Origin: Pseudomonas sp.
Lineage (GTDB): Bacteria > Pseudomonadota > Gammaproteobacteria > Pseudomonadales > Pseudomonadaceae
Direction of reading: 5' to 3'
Assembly: GCF_017744435.1 (NCBI RefSeq)
Contig: NZ_JAGIBG010000008.1
Span: forward strand, 62,001-126,000
DNA: 64,000 nt
The notes beneath the pieces were generated by a model. That model was given only the letters and a program-made list of their open reading frames with translations, was not told the origin of the DNA and made no database searches. The position numbers and the translations under genes were made by a program. Positions 7,766 to 16,564 of this stretch are shown here, piece by piece (the first letter of the stretch is position 1; every line of letters begins with the position of its first letter).

Positions 7766-8977
7766 ATGAGAACAACAACATCCAATCCGATTGACAAAAC
7801 CTCCGTGTACATCTGCGCCGGCCTGGTTTCCGCCGGCGGGGCGCTGCTGCTCAATGTGCTGCCGGTGCTGTTCGGCGCCCTGGCCGAGCAGTTCGGTTAT
7901 GGCGAACAGCAACTGGGCAGCCTGGCCATGGCCATGAACCTGGGTTTCGGGGTGCTCGGCCTGGCCTCGCTGCTGTGGATCCAGCGCCTGAGCTGGCGGG
8001 TGATCTCTACCTTGTCCTCGCTGCTGGTGGTGGCTGCGCTGGCGGGCATGCTGGGCAACCCCACGTACGAGACGCTGATGCTGCTCATGGCCCTGGCAGG
8101 GGCCGGCACCGGTGCGCTGTATGCCCTGGCGATGACCATCTTCGGCGACAGCGCGCAACCTGAGCGGGCCTTCGGCTTCAAGCTGGGCATGGAGACCGTG
8201 CCCGGCGCCTTGCTGCTGATCGTGCTGCCGGTGGCGGTGGCGCCGCTGTGGGGCTTCCAGGGCATGCTGGTGACGCTGGTCATCAGCATGCTGCTGATGG
8301 GCGTGGTCCCGTTGCCGTGGGTGCCGAGCCGCAGCGCACGGCAACTGGAGGCGCGTGCTGGCGGGGCGCCAGTGGTGTGCCGCCACAGCCGCACCATCGC
8401 CTGGCTGAGCCTGCTCGCCAGCCTGGTGTTCCTGACCGGCATCATGTCGGTGTGGGCCTTCCTTGAACTGATGGGCAAGAAGAGCGGCCTGTCTTCGGAC
8501 ACCATCGGCTCGGTGCTGGCGCTGGGCTTCATCATCAATGCCGGCGGCGGCTTCATTGCCTCGTCGGTCGGCCTGAAGGCCGGGCGCTTCCTGCCGGTGG
8601 CGGTGATCATCGCGGCCGAGGTGGCGGGCCTGGTGCTGTTGGCACAGTTCGACTCGCTGACCACCTATGTGGCCGGGGTGATGTGCTTCCTGTTCTCGAT
8701 CAGCTTCGTGCTGGCCTACACCTTCGGCGTGATGGCCGAGTTCGACCTGTCGGGCCGGCTGGTGGCCCTGGGGGCACTGTGCCTGTCGGTTGGTGCGGCG
8801 GTGGGGCCGGCAGTCGGTGGCCTGCTGATCGAAACCTACGGCTACACCGCGGTGCTGCTGTTCTCCGGTGCCTGCTCGATCAGCGTGCTGGCGATCTACG
8901 GTGCTGCCGTGCTGCGCTCGCAGCAGGCGGGCAAACGCGAGCCGATGGGCGACGCGGTGACCTTGCCGAAGCTGTAA
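7766..8977 (+). CDS. MFS transporter
   Basis: A 403-residue major facilitator superfamily permease with about 12 hydrophobic segments (for example TSVYICAGLVSAGGALLLN first and AILLF/SISVLAIYGAAVL last) and a long polar loop near the middle. The ATG at 7766 is chosen over an earlier in-frame start at 7652 because AGGATC precedes it and the upstream residues are not hydrophobic. The cargo is unknown; its position beside amine-catabolism genes suggests uptake of the same substrate. It is followed by a rho-independent terminator and then by the reductase gene at 9063. Confidence 0.85.
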   Translation: MRTTTSNPIDKTSVYICAGLVSAGGALLLNVLPVLFGALAEQFGYGEQQLGSLAMAMNLGFGVLGLASLLWIQRLSWRVISTLSSLLVVAALAGMLGNPTYETLMLLMALAGAGTGALYALAMTIFGDSAQPERAFGFKLGMETVPGALLLIVLPVAVAPLWGFQGMLVTLVISMLLMGVVPLPWVPSRSARQLEARAGGAPVVCRHSRTIAWLSLLASLVFLTGIMSVWAFLELMGKKSGLSSDTIGSVLALGFIINAGGGFIASSVGLKAGRFLPVAVIIAAEVAGLVLLAQFDSLTTYVAGVMCFLFSISFVLAYTFGVMAEFDLSGRLVALGALCLSVGAAVGPAVGGLLIETYGYTAVLLFSGACSISVLAIYGAAVLRSQQAGKREPMGDAVTLPKL

Positions 8978-9000
8978 TGGCGGCCGCTTATCCAGCCGAG

Positions 9001-9031
9001 GCTCGCCGGGGATGACCCGGCGAGCTTTTTT
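9001..9031 (+). terminator. Rho-independent terminator after the MFS gene
   Basis: A perfect 10-bp stem (GCTCGCCGGG / CCCGGCGAGC) with a 5-base loop is followed by six T residues. It sits 23 bp after the MFS stop, separating it from the ketopantoate-reductase-like gene. Confidence 0.9.
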
Positions 9032-9062
9032 CATGGCGCAGACAACAAGGACGAAACCCAAC

Positions 9063-10007
9063 ATGAAGATTGCCGTGATCGGGGCAGGGGCAATGGGCAG
9101 CCTGTTTGCCGCCCGGTTGATCGACGCCGGTGCCGAAGTGACCCTGGTGGATGTCGATGAGCGCTTGCTCGACACCCTGCGTACCCATGGCCTGCGCCTG
9201 GAGGACGAACAGGGCGTGCGCGTGTACTGGCCTCGGGTGGCACGCGCCGAACAGTTGCAGGGCGAGGTCGATGCCTTGCTGATGTTGACCAAGAGTCATC
9301 ACACCCGTCAGGCCATCCAGGCGTGCCGGCACCTGCTTGGCCAGCAGACCCTGGTGCTGACGTTGCAGAACGGCCTGGACAGCGTGCCGGTGTTGCGCGA
9401 GTACGTGGCGGAACCTTGCCTGGCGATCGGCATGACCCTCTACCCGGCCGATGTGCTGGCACCCGGCAGCGTACGCAGCTGCGGCGGTGGCGAGGTGCGT
9501 TTGCGCGGGCTGTTGCCTGGGGCGGGGCAGGCCGGGCCGTTGCAGGCACTGATCGATGGCCTGCGCCGTGGCGGCATGTGCTGCATCGAAGACCCGGATA
9601 TCGAGGTGAGCATCTGGGAAAAGGTCGCCTTCAATACGGCCCTGAACTCGCTGTGTGCCCTCACGGGGGTGAGCGTGGGCGAGCTTGGGCGGTGCGCGCG
9701 CGGCCGCGAGGTAGCGTTGGCATTGGTCGCCGAAGCGGCCGCGATTGCCGCGTCGGTGGGCGTGGCGCTGGACCCGCAACGGGTTGTGCAGGCGGTGGAG
9801 GAGGCGTTCGTCGTGCACGCCGGGCACAAGCCCTCCATGCTCCAGGACCTCGAACATGGCAGGCGCATGGAGATCGACGCGCTGTCCGGCGCGTTGCTTG
9901 CCCATGCCCGGCGCCAGGGTGTGCAAGCCCCGGCGATGGCTGCCATCGACCGGCTGTTGCGCCGGGCGCAGCGTCAGCGCAGCGGTGAGAAAGCTGCTGG
10001 CAGATAG
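9063..10007 (+). CDS. 2-dehydropantoate 2-reductase (PanE/ApbA) family protein
   Basis: A 314-residue protein with the N-terminal NADPH-binding motif MKIAVIGAGAMGSLFAARL and a C-terminal helical domain containing KVAFNTALNSLCALTGV and the basic HGRRMEIDAL region typical of ketopantoate reductase. The family reduces ketopantoate, but accessory copies in catabolic clusters probably reduce other 2-keto acids. The start at 9063 has AAGGA upstream and is preferred to the upstream in-frame start at 9012, which lies inside the terminator hairpin. The 3' end overlaps the convergent NIPSNAP gene by 34 bp. Confidence 0.85.
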   Translation: MKIAVIGAGAMGSLFAARLIDAGAEVTLVDVDERLLDTLRTHGLRLEDEQGVRVYWPRVARAEQLQGEVDALLMLTKSHHTRQAIQACRHLLGQQTLVLTLQNGLDSVPVLREYVAEPCLAIGMTLYPADVLAPGSVRSCGGGEVRLRGLLPGAGQAGPLQALIDGLRRGGMCCIEDPDIEVSIWEKVAFNTALNSLCALTGVSVGELGRCARGREVALALVAEAAAIAASVGVALDPQRVVQAVEEAFVVHAGHKPSMLQDLEHGRRMEIDALSGALLAHARRQGVQAPAMAAIDRLLRRAQRQRSGEKAAGR

Positions 10008-10600
10008 ACCACCGAGTTCATCTTCTGCAGTTGCGGGGCAGAATTCTCCGGTGGCCATACCCCGTCGCCGACGGCGCGGGTGCGCACCTCCAGGCGTTGC
10101 TCCAGGCTGGCGTAGGGCCAGATGTGCAGGTAGCGCGGCAGCCGGCCATTGGTGGCGTAGAACGCGGCATACACCGGCGAATACTGCTCCCCGGTGCGCG
10201 GCCCGACCGCCTTGCGCCAGCCGGCCAGGGTCGGTGCCAGGCCCGAGGTGACCAGGTCGTACTCGCGCAGCTCGTAGAACGGCCCATGCTTGCCCGGGGT
10301 CAGTGGCTCGAGAAAGGGGAACAGGCGATAGTCGTCCATGTGCTGCTCAAGCACGAACTCACCAATGCCGAAGGCGTCGCTGGCCAACAGCACGCGCTCG
10401 CGTTCGGCCACCTGGACCTCGACGCTGGCGAAGCGGCGCAGCACCGCAATTGTGTTTTGCGGGCCGATCTCGGACACCCAGCAGCCGATCAGCTCGACGC
10501 CTTCGATGGCGGCCTGCAAGGCCTCCTGCAGGCGCGGCAGGGCCTGGCCGGGTGTGCGCACGCGCAAGGTGAAGCGCAGCAGTTCGTAGTGGTTGGACAT
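9974..10600 (-). CDS. NIPSNAP family protein
   Basis: A 208-residue protein of the NIPSNAP/dimeric alpha-beta barrel type, with two ferredoxin-like halves. The second begins around YELREYDLVTSGLAPTLAGW, where the YELR(E/T)Y motif is diagnostic. Function is unknown; bacterial members occur with degradative enzymes. The ATG at 10600 has AGGAGT upstream, so the longer frame to 10642 is rejected. It is transcribed away from the FeaR-like gene and converges with the ketopantoate-reductase-like gene. Confidence 0.85.
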   Translation of the reverse strand: MSNHYELLRFTLRVRTPGQALPRLQEALQAAIEGVELIGCWVSEIGPQNTIAVLRRFASVEVQVAERERVLLASDAFGIGEFVLEQHMDDYRLFPFLEPLTPGKHGPFYELREYDLVTSGLAPTLAGWRKAVGPRTGEQYSPVYAAFYATNGRLPRYLHIWPYASLEQRLEVRTRAVGDGVWPPENSAPQLQKMNSVVYLPAAFSPLR

Positions 10601-10869
10601 CAAGCGAGACTCCTGGATAAAAGGCCCGGACCTTCCCCGCACGGCAACGCCCGGGCAAAACGGTAGGGCACGCTAAAGGGCAGCAGGCCGGGCGCTCAAT
10701 GACAGGGGCGATCAATGTTGTTGCGCTATCCGCAACGACTTCCCGGTCCGAGATCACCTTGGGCAATGTGGCGCGGTATGTGCTTGCGCTACGGTCATCA
10801 GTCTTTTTGTTACCCAAAATCACGTGAATATTGCACTAATATGGCGCGTGCTCCCGATAGAGGTGGTTC
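10601..10869. promoter_or_regulatory. Divergent promoter region of the FeaR-like regulator
   Basis: This region of 269 bases has no gene. It holds an inverted repeat GTTGCG-CTATC-CGCAAC at 10720-10736, overlapping a GCTATCC heptamer that is shared with the 7.5-kb divergent region. The A/T-rich stretch near 10800-10850 is the likely promoter of the regulator gene. Confidence 0.45.
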
Positions 10870-11775
10870 ATGAACGGTCAAGCGATGTCTGTCTGGAACG
10901 AGCGTGTCCACGCGGTATGCGGGCGCTTCGAAACCCGCTACGACCAGTGCCAGAGCCTTTTCATCGGCGATTTGCGCCCGTCGCTGCTGGGCACCACGCA
11001 GGTCGCCCACATCCGTAGCAATGCCCACGCGATCGCCCGTTCGGGGCGCGAGGCGGGGCGTGATGGTGACTCACATTGTTTCCTTGTGTTACAGCAACAA
11101 GGGGAAATGTCCATCGAACTGGGCGACCGGGTGATGGAACTGCGCGAAGGCGACATGGCACTGCTGGATTCGGCGCAAGCAATGAAGATGGTCCCCCGCG
11201 GGCTGTTCTCCCATGTGTCCATCCACTTGCCCCGTGAACGCTTGAAAAACCTCGATTCCAGCCGTTTCGGCAAGCTGTCCACCGCCGGCGCCTGCGGCCA
11301 GCTGTTGGCGACGATGGTGCGCCAGGTGGCCGAAGGCGAGCTCGAACAGTGGGCCTGCGCGGAAGACGGTGACGGCCTGCAGGCCGCACTGGTGGGGCTG
11401 CTCGGCTCGGTGCTGGAATACCGGGCGCGTGACAGTTCACCCGGCCTGCACCTGCATGAAGTGCAGTCGCTGATTCAGCAGCGCCTGGACTCGCCGCGCC
11501 TGACGCCGGTCGCCCTGGCCGACGAGCTGGGCATTTCCAGCCGCCAGCTGTATCGCCTGTTCGAAGCCAGTGGCGACAGCGTCTGCCGTTACATCCTGCG
11601 CGAGCGGCTGCTCAAGGCCGCCCAGGACTTGCGCAACCCTGCCTATGGGCATCGCTCGATCACCGACATCGGCACCCGTTGGGGCTTTGCCGATTCCGCG
11701 CATTTTTCCAAGACCTTCAAGAAGCAGCTGGGCATGACGCCGCGCAGCTATCGCGGTCAGTGGCAGCAGGCGTGA
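10870..11775 (+). CDS. FeaR-like AraC-family regulator
   Basis: A 301-residue AraC-type activator whose layout resembles E. coli FeaR, the activator of tyramine and phenylethylamine oxidation. It has a short N-terminal WNERVHAVCGRFETR segment, a cupin-type core ending in REGDMALLDSAQAM, and a C-terminal double HTH (VALADELGISSRQLYRLFEA, and WGFADSAHFSKTFKKQLGM). The ATG at 10870 follows AGAGGTGG. With the amine oxidoreductase, RidA and cyclodeaminase-family genes nearby, control of an aromatic-amine pathway is a reasonable inference. It converges with the LuxR gene, with only 15 bp between stop codons. Confidence 0.8.
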   Translation: MNGQAMSVWNERVHAVCGRFETRYDQCQSLFIGDLRPSLLGTTQVAHIRSNAHAIARSGREAGRDGDSHCFLVLQQQGEMSIELGDRVMELREGDMALLDSAQAMKMVPRGLFSHVSIHLPRERLKNLDSSRFGKLSTAGACGQLLATMVRQVAEGELEQWACAEDGDGLQAALVGLLGSVLEYRARDSSPGLHLHEVQSLIQQRLDSPRLTPVALADELGISSRQLYRLFEASGDSVCRYILRERLLKAAQDLRNPAYGHRSITDIGTRWGFADSAHFSKTFKKQLGMTPRSYRGQWQQA

Positions 11776-11790
11776 GCCCGTCCACGTGGC

Positions 11791-12933
11791 TCAGCCCAGC
11801 GATGCCACACTGTTGAGCAGTGTCTTTACCAGCTGCGCCTGCCGTGTGGCGCCGGTCTTGGCGAAAACACCGCGCAAGTGCGCCCGTACCGTATTGCGGG
11901 AAACCTGCAGAGACAGCGCCGTCTCGTCCAGTGTCTGCCCATCCATCACCAGCAGTGCCACCTCTGTCTCGGTCGGTGTGAGCTGGAACAGGCTGCGCAA
12001 CAGATGGCGTGAAGCCAAGGGTGAATCCGCGGGGTCACGAATGAACAGCGCCACAGCCGGGCGCCGAGCACCCTTGCGGGCCTGGTAGCTCAGCGGTATC
12101 GGGCGCAGCAACAGGTTCAACGGCATCTCACCGCTGGGCCGGGACAGGGTCAGCACCTCCAGCTCATCCAGGCCGCGCTGGCGCAGGACATTCTGGATGG
12201 CTTGCTGCAGGGTGCGGTTTTCGTGATTGAGATAGGCACACAGTTTCTCTTGCCGGCATTGCAGGCCATCACCGTTCTCGAACAAGCGCGCCGCCGCCTG
12301 GTTGCAACGCAACATCCGGCCGTTCTCGTCGAGGATCACGGTGCCGACCATCAACCGGTCGATGGTGGCTGCATACAGCTGGCGTTCGGAGTCGAGCTGA
12401 TCAACCGCCGAATGGAGGTCAACGGCCTGTTGCAGGTGCGGCAACAGCATCTGCACCAGGGCGATCTGGGTACCGTCGAAATCTTCGCTGGCATGCCCGC
12501 GGCTGGCAAACAGCGCGCAGTGCATGCCGGCCTGGGTCACCATGTTGGCTACCAGTACGTGCCGCAGGTCCAGCGGCTTGAGGTACTTGCAATAAAAGTC
12601 GTGTGCCTGCCAGGCCTCACGGCCAAACACCTGGTCAGCGGTGGCCACCTGGCCGGGCGGCCATTCAATGAACGGGCAGATCGAATAGTAGTATTCGCTG
12701 TACGAAGGCTCCCCTGGAAGCAGCGGTCCATGGGCCGAGGCGTTGACGATCAAACCAGGTCGCTGATGCTCGGGGTTGCGCAGCACCAGCGTGATGAAGC
12801 TGGCGTCCAGGCGCTGGCGGAGCTGCTCCAGGAACCCTGCCCACGGTGCGGGTTCGAGGGGGCCCTGGTACACCAGGCCGAGCAAGGCGCTGAGTTCCTC
12901 TGTAGCGATGGGGGACGGGCATAGGGTAGGCAT
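11791..12933 (-). CDS. LuxR-type (TeiR-like) steroid regulator, copy 1
   Basis: A 380-residue protein with a large N-terminal PAS/GAF-like sensor and a C-terminal LuxR helix-turn-helix (LTPTETEVALLVMDGQTLDE, then SRNTVRAHLRGVFAKTG). It is paralogous to the protein at 55635-56807 along its whole length (shared YQGP...PW near the start, and VGTIILDE versus VGTVILDE in the middle). It resembles Comamonas TeiR, a LuxR-family activator of testosterone genes. The start at 12933 aligns with the paralogue. A TCGTCC-GGACTA operator lies 59 bp upstream, suggesting autoregulation or cross-regulation. The sensor probably binds a steroid metabolite; this is inference. Confidence 0.8.
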   Translation of the reverse strand: MPTLCPSPIATEELSALLGLVYQGPLEPAPWAGFLEQLRQRLDASFITLVLRNPEHQRPGLIVNASAHGPLLPGEPSYSEYYYSICPFIEWPPGQVATADQVFGREAWQAHDFYCKYLKPLDLRHVLVANMVTQAGMHCALFASRGHASEDFDGTQIALVQMLLPHLQQAVDLHSAVDQLDSERQLYAATIDRLMVGTVILDENGRMLRCNQAAARLFENGDGLQCRQEKLCAYLNHENRTLQQAIQNVLRQRGLDELEVLTLSRPSGEMPLNLLLRPIPLSYQARKGARRPAVALFIRDPADSPLASRHLLRSLFQLTPTETEVALLVMDGQTLDETALSLQVSRNTVRAHLRGVFAKTGATRQAQLVKTLLNSVASLG

Positions 12934-12991
12934 GCTGTGCTCATCGATTGGCAAGGATAAGGCAGTATCGATGCCGGCTTTGGCCGGTAAA

Positions 12992-13007
12992 TCGTCCGTC
13001 TGGACTA
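12992..13007. promoter_or_regulatory. Steroid-regulon operator 1
   Basis: TCGTCC-GTCT-GGACTA, 59 bp upstream of the copy-1 LuxR gene (minus). It is one of 13 good matches to the 16-bp palindrome TCGTCC-N4-GGACGA found in intergenic regions between 12.9 and 59.9 kb. Confidence 0.7.
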
Positions 13008-13014
13008 GCAGGGC

Positions 13015-13042
13015 ACAGGTGCGGCGGGGTCGCCGCACCTGT
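13015..13042 (-). terminator. Hairpin terminator after cysNC
   Basis: A perfect 12-bp stem (ACAGGTGCGGCG / CGCCGCACCTGT) with a 4-base loop lies just past the cysNC stop. It has no T-run in the cysNC direction but has TTTT on the other strand. It would insulate the downstream LuxR promoter from read-through. Confidence 0.65.
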
Positions 13043-13047
13043 TTTGC

Positions 13048-14940
13048 TCAGTGCTTGAGCAACGCTTCGACGATGCGCTCGGCGGCCGTTTCGGCGGTTT
13101 CACGCTGGGTGTCGATGTGCAGCTCCGGGTGCTCCGGTACCTCGTAAGGCGAGTCGATGCCGGTGAAGTTCTTCAGCTCACCACGGCGGGCTTTCTGGTA
13201 CAGGCCTTTGGGGTCGCGCTGCTCGGCCACGGCCAGCGGGGCGTCGATGAACACCTCGAGGAAGTTGCCCGGCCCGGCCAGGTTGCGTGCCATCTCGCGC
13301 TCGGCGCGAAATGGCGAGATGAACGAGACCAGGGTGATCAACCCGGCGTCGAGCATCAACGTGGCCACTTCGGCGACGCGGCGGATGTTCTCCACCCGGT
13401 CAGCTTCGGTGAAACCCAGGTCGCGGTTCAGGCCATGGCGCACATTGTCGCCGTCCAGCAGGTAGGTGTGGCGGCCAAGTGCATGCAGCTTGCGCTCCAC
13501 CAGGTTGGCAATGGTCGATTTGCCCGCGCCTGACAGCCCGGTGAACCACAGCACGCGCGGCGTCTGGCCCTTGATCGCGGCATGGGCAGCTCGGTTGACG
13601 TCGATCGCCTGCCAGTGCACGTTCTGTGCGCGGCGCAGGGCAAAGTGCAACATGCCGGCACCGACGGTGCGATTGCTCAGGCGGTCGATGACGATGAAGC
13701 CTCCCGTGTCGCGATTGACGCCGTAGGCATCGAACGCGATGGGGCGGTCCAGGTGCAGGTTGCACACGCCGATGCCGTTCAGCTCGAGGGTCTTGGCGGC
13801 CAGCTGGGTGAGCGTGTTCACGTCCACCCGGTGCTTGAGGTTGGCGCAGCTCATGCCCACCGTGCGGCAGCCGATCTTCATCAGGTACGGGCGCCCGGGC
13901 AGCATGGCGTCTTCATCCATCCACACCAGGGTGGCTTCGAACTGATCGGCCACTTCGGCGGGGGCGTCGGCCAGGGCGATCAGGTCGCCGCGGCTTATAT
14001 CGATCTCGTCCTTGAGCACCAAGGTCACGGCCTGGCCGCATTCGGCGTGTTGCTGGGGGCCGCCGGTGCCAAGGATCCCGGTGACTTCACTCTGCTGGCC
14101 GGAGGGCAGCACGCGGATGCGCTCGCCGACGCTGATGCTGCCGGCGGCGACGTTGCCGCAGAATCCGCGAAAATCCAGGTTGGGGCGGTTCACCCATTGC
14201 ACTGGCAGGCGGAATGGCGCCTGGCTGGCGTGGGCTTGCTCGAGCGGTACCTCCTCCAGATGGGCCAGCAGGGTGGGGCCGGTATACCAAGGGGTGTTGG
14301 CGCTGGGAACCAGCATATTGTCGCCGCACAGGGCCGACAGCGGGATGCACTGGATGTCGTCAAGGCCGATCTGTGCGGCGAAGGCGCGATACTCGGCTTC
14401 GATGCGCTGGAAGACGGCTTCGGAGTAGTCCATCAGGTCGAGTTTGTTGATTGCCAGCACCACCTTGCGGATGCCCAGCAACGACACCAGGTAGCTGTGC
14501 CGGCGGGTCTGGGTCAGCAGGCCCTGACGGGCATCCACCAGAATGATTGCAAGGTCTGCGGTCGAGGCACCGGTGACCATGTTGCGGGTGTACTGCTCAT
14601 GGCCAGGGGTGTCGGCGACGATGAACTTGCGCTTGTCGGTGGCGAAAAAGCGGTAGGCCACGTCGATGGTGATGCCTTGCTCGCGCTCTGCCGCGAGCCC
14701 GTCCACCAGCAGGGCGAAGTCCAGTGCGTCGCCTTGTGTGCCGAGCTTTTTCGAGTCGGCTTCGAGCTGGCCGAGCTGGTCTTCGAACAAGACCTTGGAC
14801 TCGTAGAGCAGGCGCCCGATCAGGGTGCTTTTGCCGTCATCGACACTACCGCAGGTAATGAAGCGCAGCAGTTGCTTGTGCTGCTGCGCTTGCAGGTAAG
14901 GCGTGAGTTCGTCGTGCTGGCCGTGGGTGATTGCATTCAT
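13048..14940 (-). CDS. cysNC: Sulfate adenylyltransferase subunit 1 / APS kinase fusion (CysNC)
   Basis: A 630-residue fusion. The N-terminal part is the GTPase CysN, with P-loop [10 protein letters not shown] near residue 30, [17 protein letters not shown], and NKLD. The C-terminal part is APS kinase CysC, with P-loop GLSGAGKST and [15 protein letters not shown]. With CysD it converts sulfate plus ATP to APS and then PAPS. The ATG at 14940 shares a base with the cysD stop (TGATG), so translation is coupled. Pseudomonads normally carry a housekeeping cysD-cysNC elsewhere, so this copy is probably accessory. Its placement under a steroid operator and near a sulfotransferase suggests PAPS supply for sulfonation rather than cysteine synthesis. 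Confidence 0.95.
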   Translation of the reverse strand: MNAITHGQHDELTPYLQAQQHKQLLRFITCGSVDDGKSTLIGRLLYESKVLFEDQLGQLEADSKKLGTQGDALDFALLVDGLAAEREQGITIDVAYRFFATDKRKFIVADTPGHEQYTRNMVTGASTADLAIILVDARQGLLTQTRRHSYLVSLLGIRKVVLAINKLDLMDYSEAVFQRIEAEYRAFAAQIGLDDIQCIPLSALCGDNMLVPSANTPWYTGPTLLAHLEEVPLEQAHASQAPFRLPVQWVNRPNLDFRGFCGNVAAGSISVGERIRVLPSGQQSEVTGILGTGGPQQHAECGQAVTLVLKDEIDISRGDLIALADAPAEVADQFEATLVWMDEDAMLPGRPYLMKIGCRTVGMSCANLKHRVDVNTLTQLAAKTLELNGIGVCNLHLDRPIAFDAYGVNRDTGGFIVIDRLSNRTVGAGMLHFALRRAQNVHWQAIDVNRAAHAAIKGQTPRVLWFTGLSGAGKSTIANLVERKLHALGRHTYLLDGDNVRHGLNRDLGFTEADRVENIRRVAEVATLMLDAGLITLVSFISPFRAEREMARNLAGPGNFLEVFIDAPLAVAEQRDPKGLYQKARRGELKNFTGIDSPYEVPEHPELHIDTQRETAETAAERIVEALLKH

Positions 14941-15836
14941 CAGAAGTAGCCCTCTTGTTTCTTCTTCTCCATGGATCCAGCCGAATCGCTGTCGATCAGG
15001 CGGCCCTGTCGTTCCGAGGTGCGGCTGACCAGCATTTCGCTGATGATCGAAGGCAGGGTGTCGGCGTCGCTGTCGATGGCACCGGTCAGCGGGTAGCAAC
15101 CCAGGGTGCGGAAGCGCACCTTGCGCATCTGTGGGGTTTCGCGCTCACGCAGTGGCAGGCGGTGATCGTCGACCATGATCAGGGTGCCGTCGCGCTCCAC
15201 CACCGGGCGTTCCTTGGCGAAATACAGCGGGACGATGGGGATCTGCTCAAGGTAGATGTACTGCCAGATATCCAGCTCGGTCCAGTTCGACAGCGGGAAC
15301 ACCCGCAGGCTTTCGCCCTGGCGCTTGCGCGTGTTGTACAGGCGCCACAGCTCGGGGCGCTGCTGCTTGGGGTCCCAGCGATGCTGCTCGGAGCGCAGGG
15401 AGAACACGCGCTCCTTGGCGCGGGACTTTTCCTCGTCGCGCCGCGCGCCGCCGAACGCGGCATCGAAGCCGTACTTGTCCAGTGCCTGTTTCAGGCCTTG
15501 GGTCTTCCACACGTCGGTGTGCAGCGCCGAACCATGGGTGAACGGGTCGATGGCTTTTTCCACCCCCTCAGGGTTGATGTGCACCAGCAGCTCCAGGCCC
15601 AGGCGTTTCGCGGTCTGATCGCGGAAGTCGATCATTTCGCGGAATTTCCAGGTGGTGTCCACGTGCAGCAGGGGGAAGGGCGGCTTGCCCGGCGCGAAGG
15701 CTTTCATCGCCAGGTGCAGCATGACGGCGCTGTCCTTGCCGATGGAGTAGAGCATGACCGGGTTTTCACACTCGGCCACCACTTCGCGGATGATCTGGAT
15801 GCTCTCGGCTTCCAGCCATTGCAGATGAGTCAACAT
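14940..15836 (-). CDS. cysD: Sulfate adenylyltransferase subunit 2 (CysD)
   Basis: A 298-residue ATP sulfurylase small subunit of the PP-loop family, with PP-loop [16 protein letters not shown] near residue 30 and the conserved [18 protein letters not shown] segment. It forms APS from sulfate and ATP, driven by the CysN GTPase. The length is normal and no key motif is missing. It is the first gene of a two-gene operon with cysNC. A steroid-type operator (15911-15926) lies 74 bp upstream in a 111-bp gap, which is unexpected for a sulfate-assimilation gene. Confidence 0.95.
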   Translation of the reverse strand: MLTHLQWLEAESIQIIREVVAECENPVMLYSIGKDSAVMLHLAMKAFAPGKPPFPLLHVDTTWKFREMIDFRDQTAKRLGLELLVHINPEGVEKAIDPFTHGSALHTDVWKTQGLKQALDKYGFDAAFGGARRDEEKSRAKERVFSLRSEQHRWDPKQQRPELWRLYNTRKRQGESLRVFPLSNWTELDIWQYIYLEQIPIVPLYFAKERPVVERDGTLIMVDDHRLPLRERETPQMRKVRFRTLGCYPLTGAIDSDADTLPSIISEMLVSRTSERQGRLIDSDSAGSMEKKKQEGYF

Positions 15837-15910
15837 TGCATACCTCCTCGTGATCTTCCGGGCTCTGGCCCGGCTGAGGCCAAGGTATGCAATGCGCCAC
15901 CGGCGCCTCT

Positions 15911-15926
15911 TCGTCTGCTCGGACGA
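15911..15926. promoter_or_regulatory. Steroid-regulon operator 2 (cysD)
   Basis: TCGTCT-GCTC-GGACGA, 74 bp before the cysD start on the minus strand. The N4 core GCTC is identical to that of operator 3. Confidence 0.7.
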
Positions 15927-15947
15927 AGTGTGCCGGTGGCATGAACC

Positions 15948-16418
15948 TCAGTTGCGGCGGGCGTGCAGCAGCTCGGCACGGGCCTTGAGCGCCAGGGCCA
16001 CGGCGTCGAAGCCTTGCTTGACCCATGGGCCGTGGTTGCTCATGACCGTATCGGCAGTGGGGCCGAGAAACTGGTCGGTGGTGCAGTAGCGGCAACTGTT
16101 CGGGCCGGTACGCTCGATCAGCTGCTCGCGGCGGGCGGCATCGGGGTTGTCGGCACTGGCGTGCATTTCCCAGGCGAGCAGGCGCTGCGGTTCGAAGTCG
16201 GCCAGGTACTCGACCACGTGCAACAGCTCACCTGGCGAGGCCGGGTTGGGCAGGTACAAGTTGACCGCCTCGCCCAGGCGCAGGGTGGACTCTACCTTGA
16301 CGGTGTAAGGGTTCCACTGCGGGTAGCTGGGCAGGTCGATCAGGATCGACCAGACCCGTTCGGCGGGGGCGGCAATGTCCACGGTTAGCGAGCGGACCAG
16401 GTTTTTTTCAGTCGTCAT
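15948..16418 (-). CDS. SRPBCC (START/Bet v1-like) domain protein
   Basis: A 156-residue helix-grip protein of the polyketide-cyclase/SRPBCC superfamily (SLTVDIAAPAERVWSILIDL at the start, PSYPQWNPYTVKVES next). The fold makes a deep hydrophobic pocket that binds sterols, lipids or polyketides. The ATG at 16418 follows GAGGAAGTACTG. It is transcribed divergently from the DUF1214-sulfotransferase operon and shares operator 3 with it. A steroid-binding or carrier role is plausible but unproven. A second SRPBCC gene is at 49932. Confidence 0.85.
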   Translation of the reverse strand: MTTEKNLVRSLTVDIAAPAERVWSILIDLPSYPQWNPYTVKVESTLRLGEAVNLYLPNPASPGELLHVVEYLADFEPQRLLAWEMHASADNPDAARREQLIERTGPNSCRYCTTDQFLGPTADTVMSNHGPWVKQGFDAVALALKARAELLHARRN

Positions 16419-16478
16419 CAGTACTTCCTCATTGTGTGAACCAAGGGCCGATCGTCGCTGGATACGGCCACTGGCTCC

Positions 16479-16494
16479 TCGTCCGCTCGGACGT
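16479..16494. promoter_or_regulatory. Steroid-regulon operator 3 (divergent)
   Basis: TCGTCC-GCTC-GGACGT between the SRPBCC gene (60 bp away, minus) and the DUF1214 gene (70 bp away, plus). A single palindrome placed nearly symmetrically could serve both promoters. Confidence 0.7.
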
Positions 16495-16564
16495 AGCATG
16501 CCAGCGCCGGGGCTCCTTAATTTCTCCAGGCATGGCGGTACCACCGCTGACCAAGGAGATCGAC

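Noticed and set aside
7739..9292. 517-codon minus-strand frame opposite the MFS gene and reductase
   Set aside because: It runs through a rho-independent terminator and has low-complexity composition rich in His, Gln and Arg typical of shadow frames.
13582..14949. Long open frame (455 codons) on the plus strand opposite cysNC
   Set aside because: It is antisense to a gene with complete CysN and CysC motifs, has no recognisable domain, and arises from high third-position GC.
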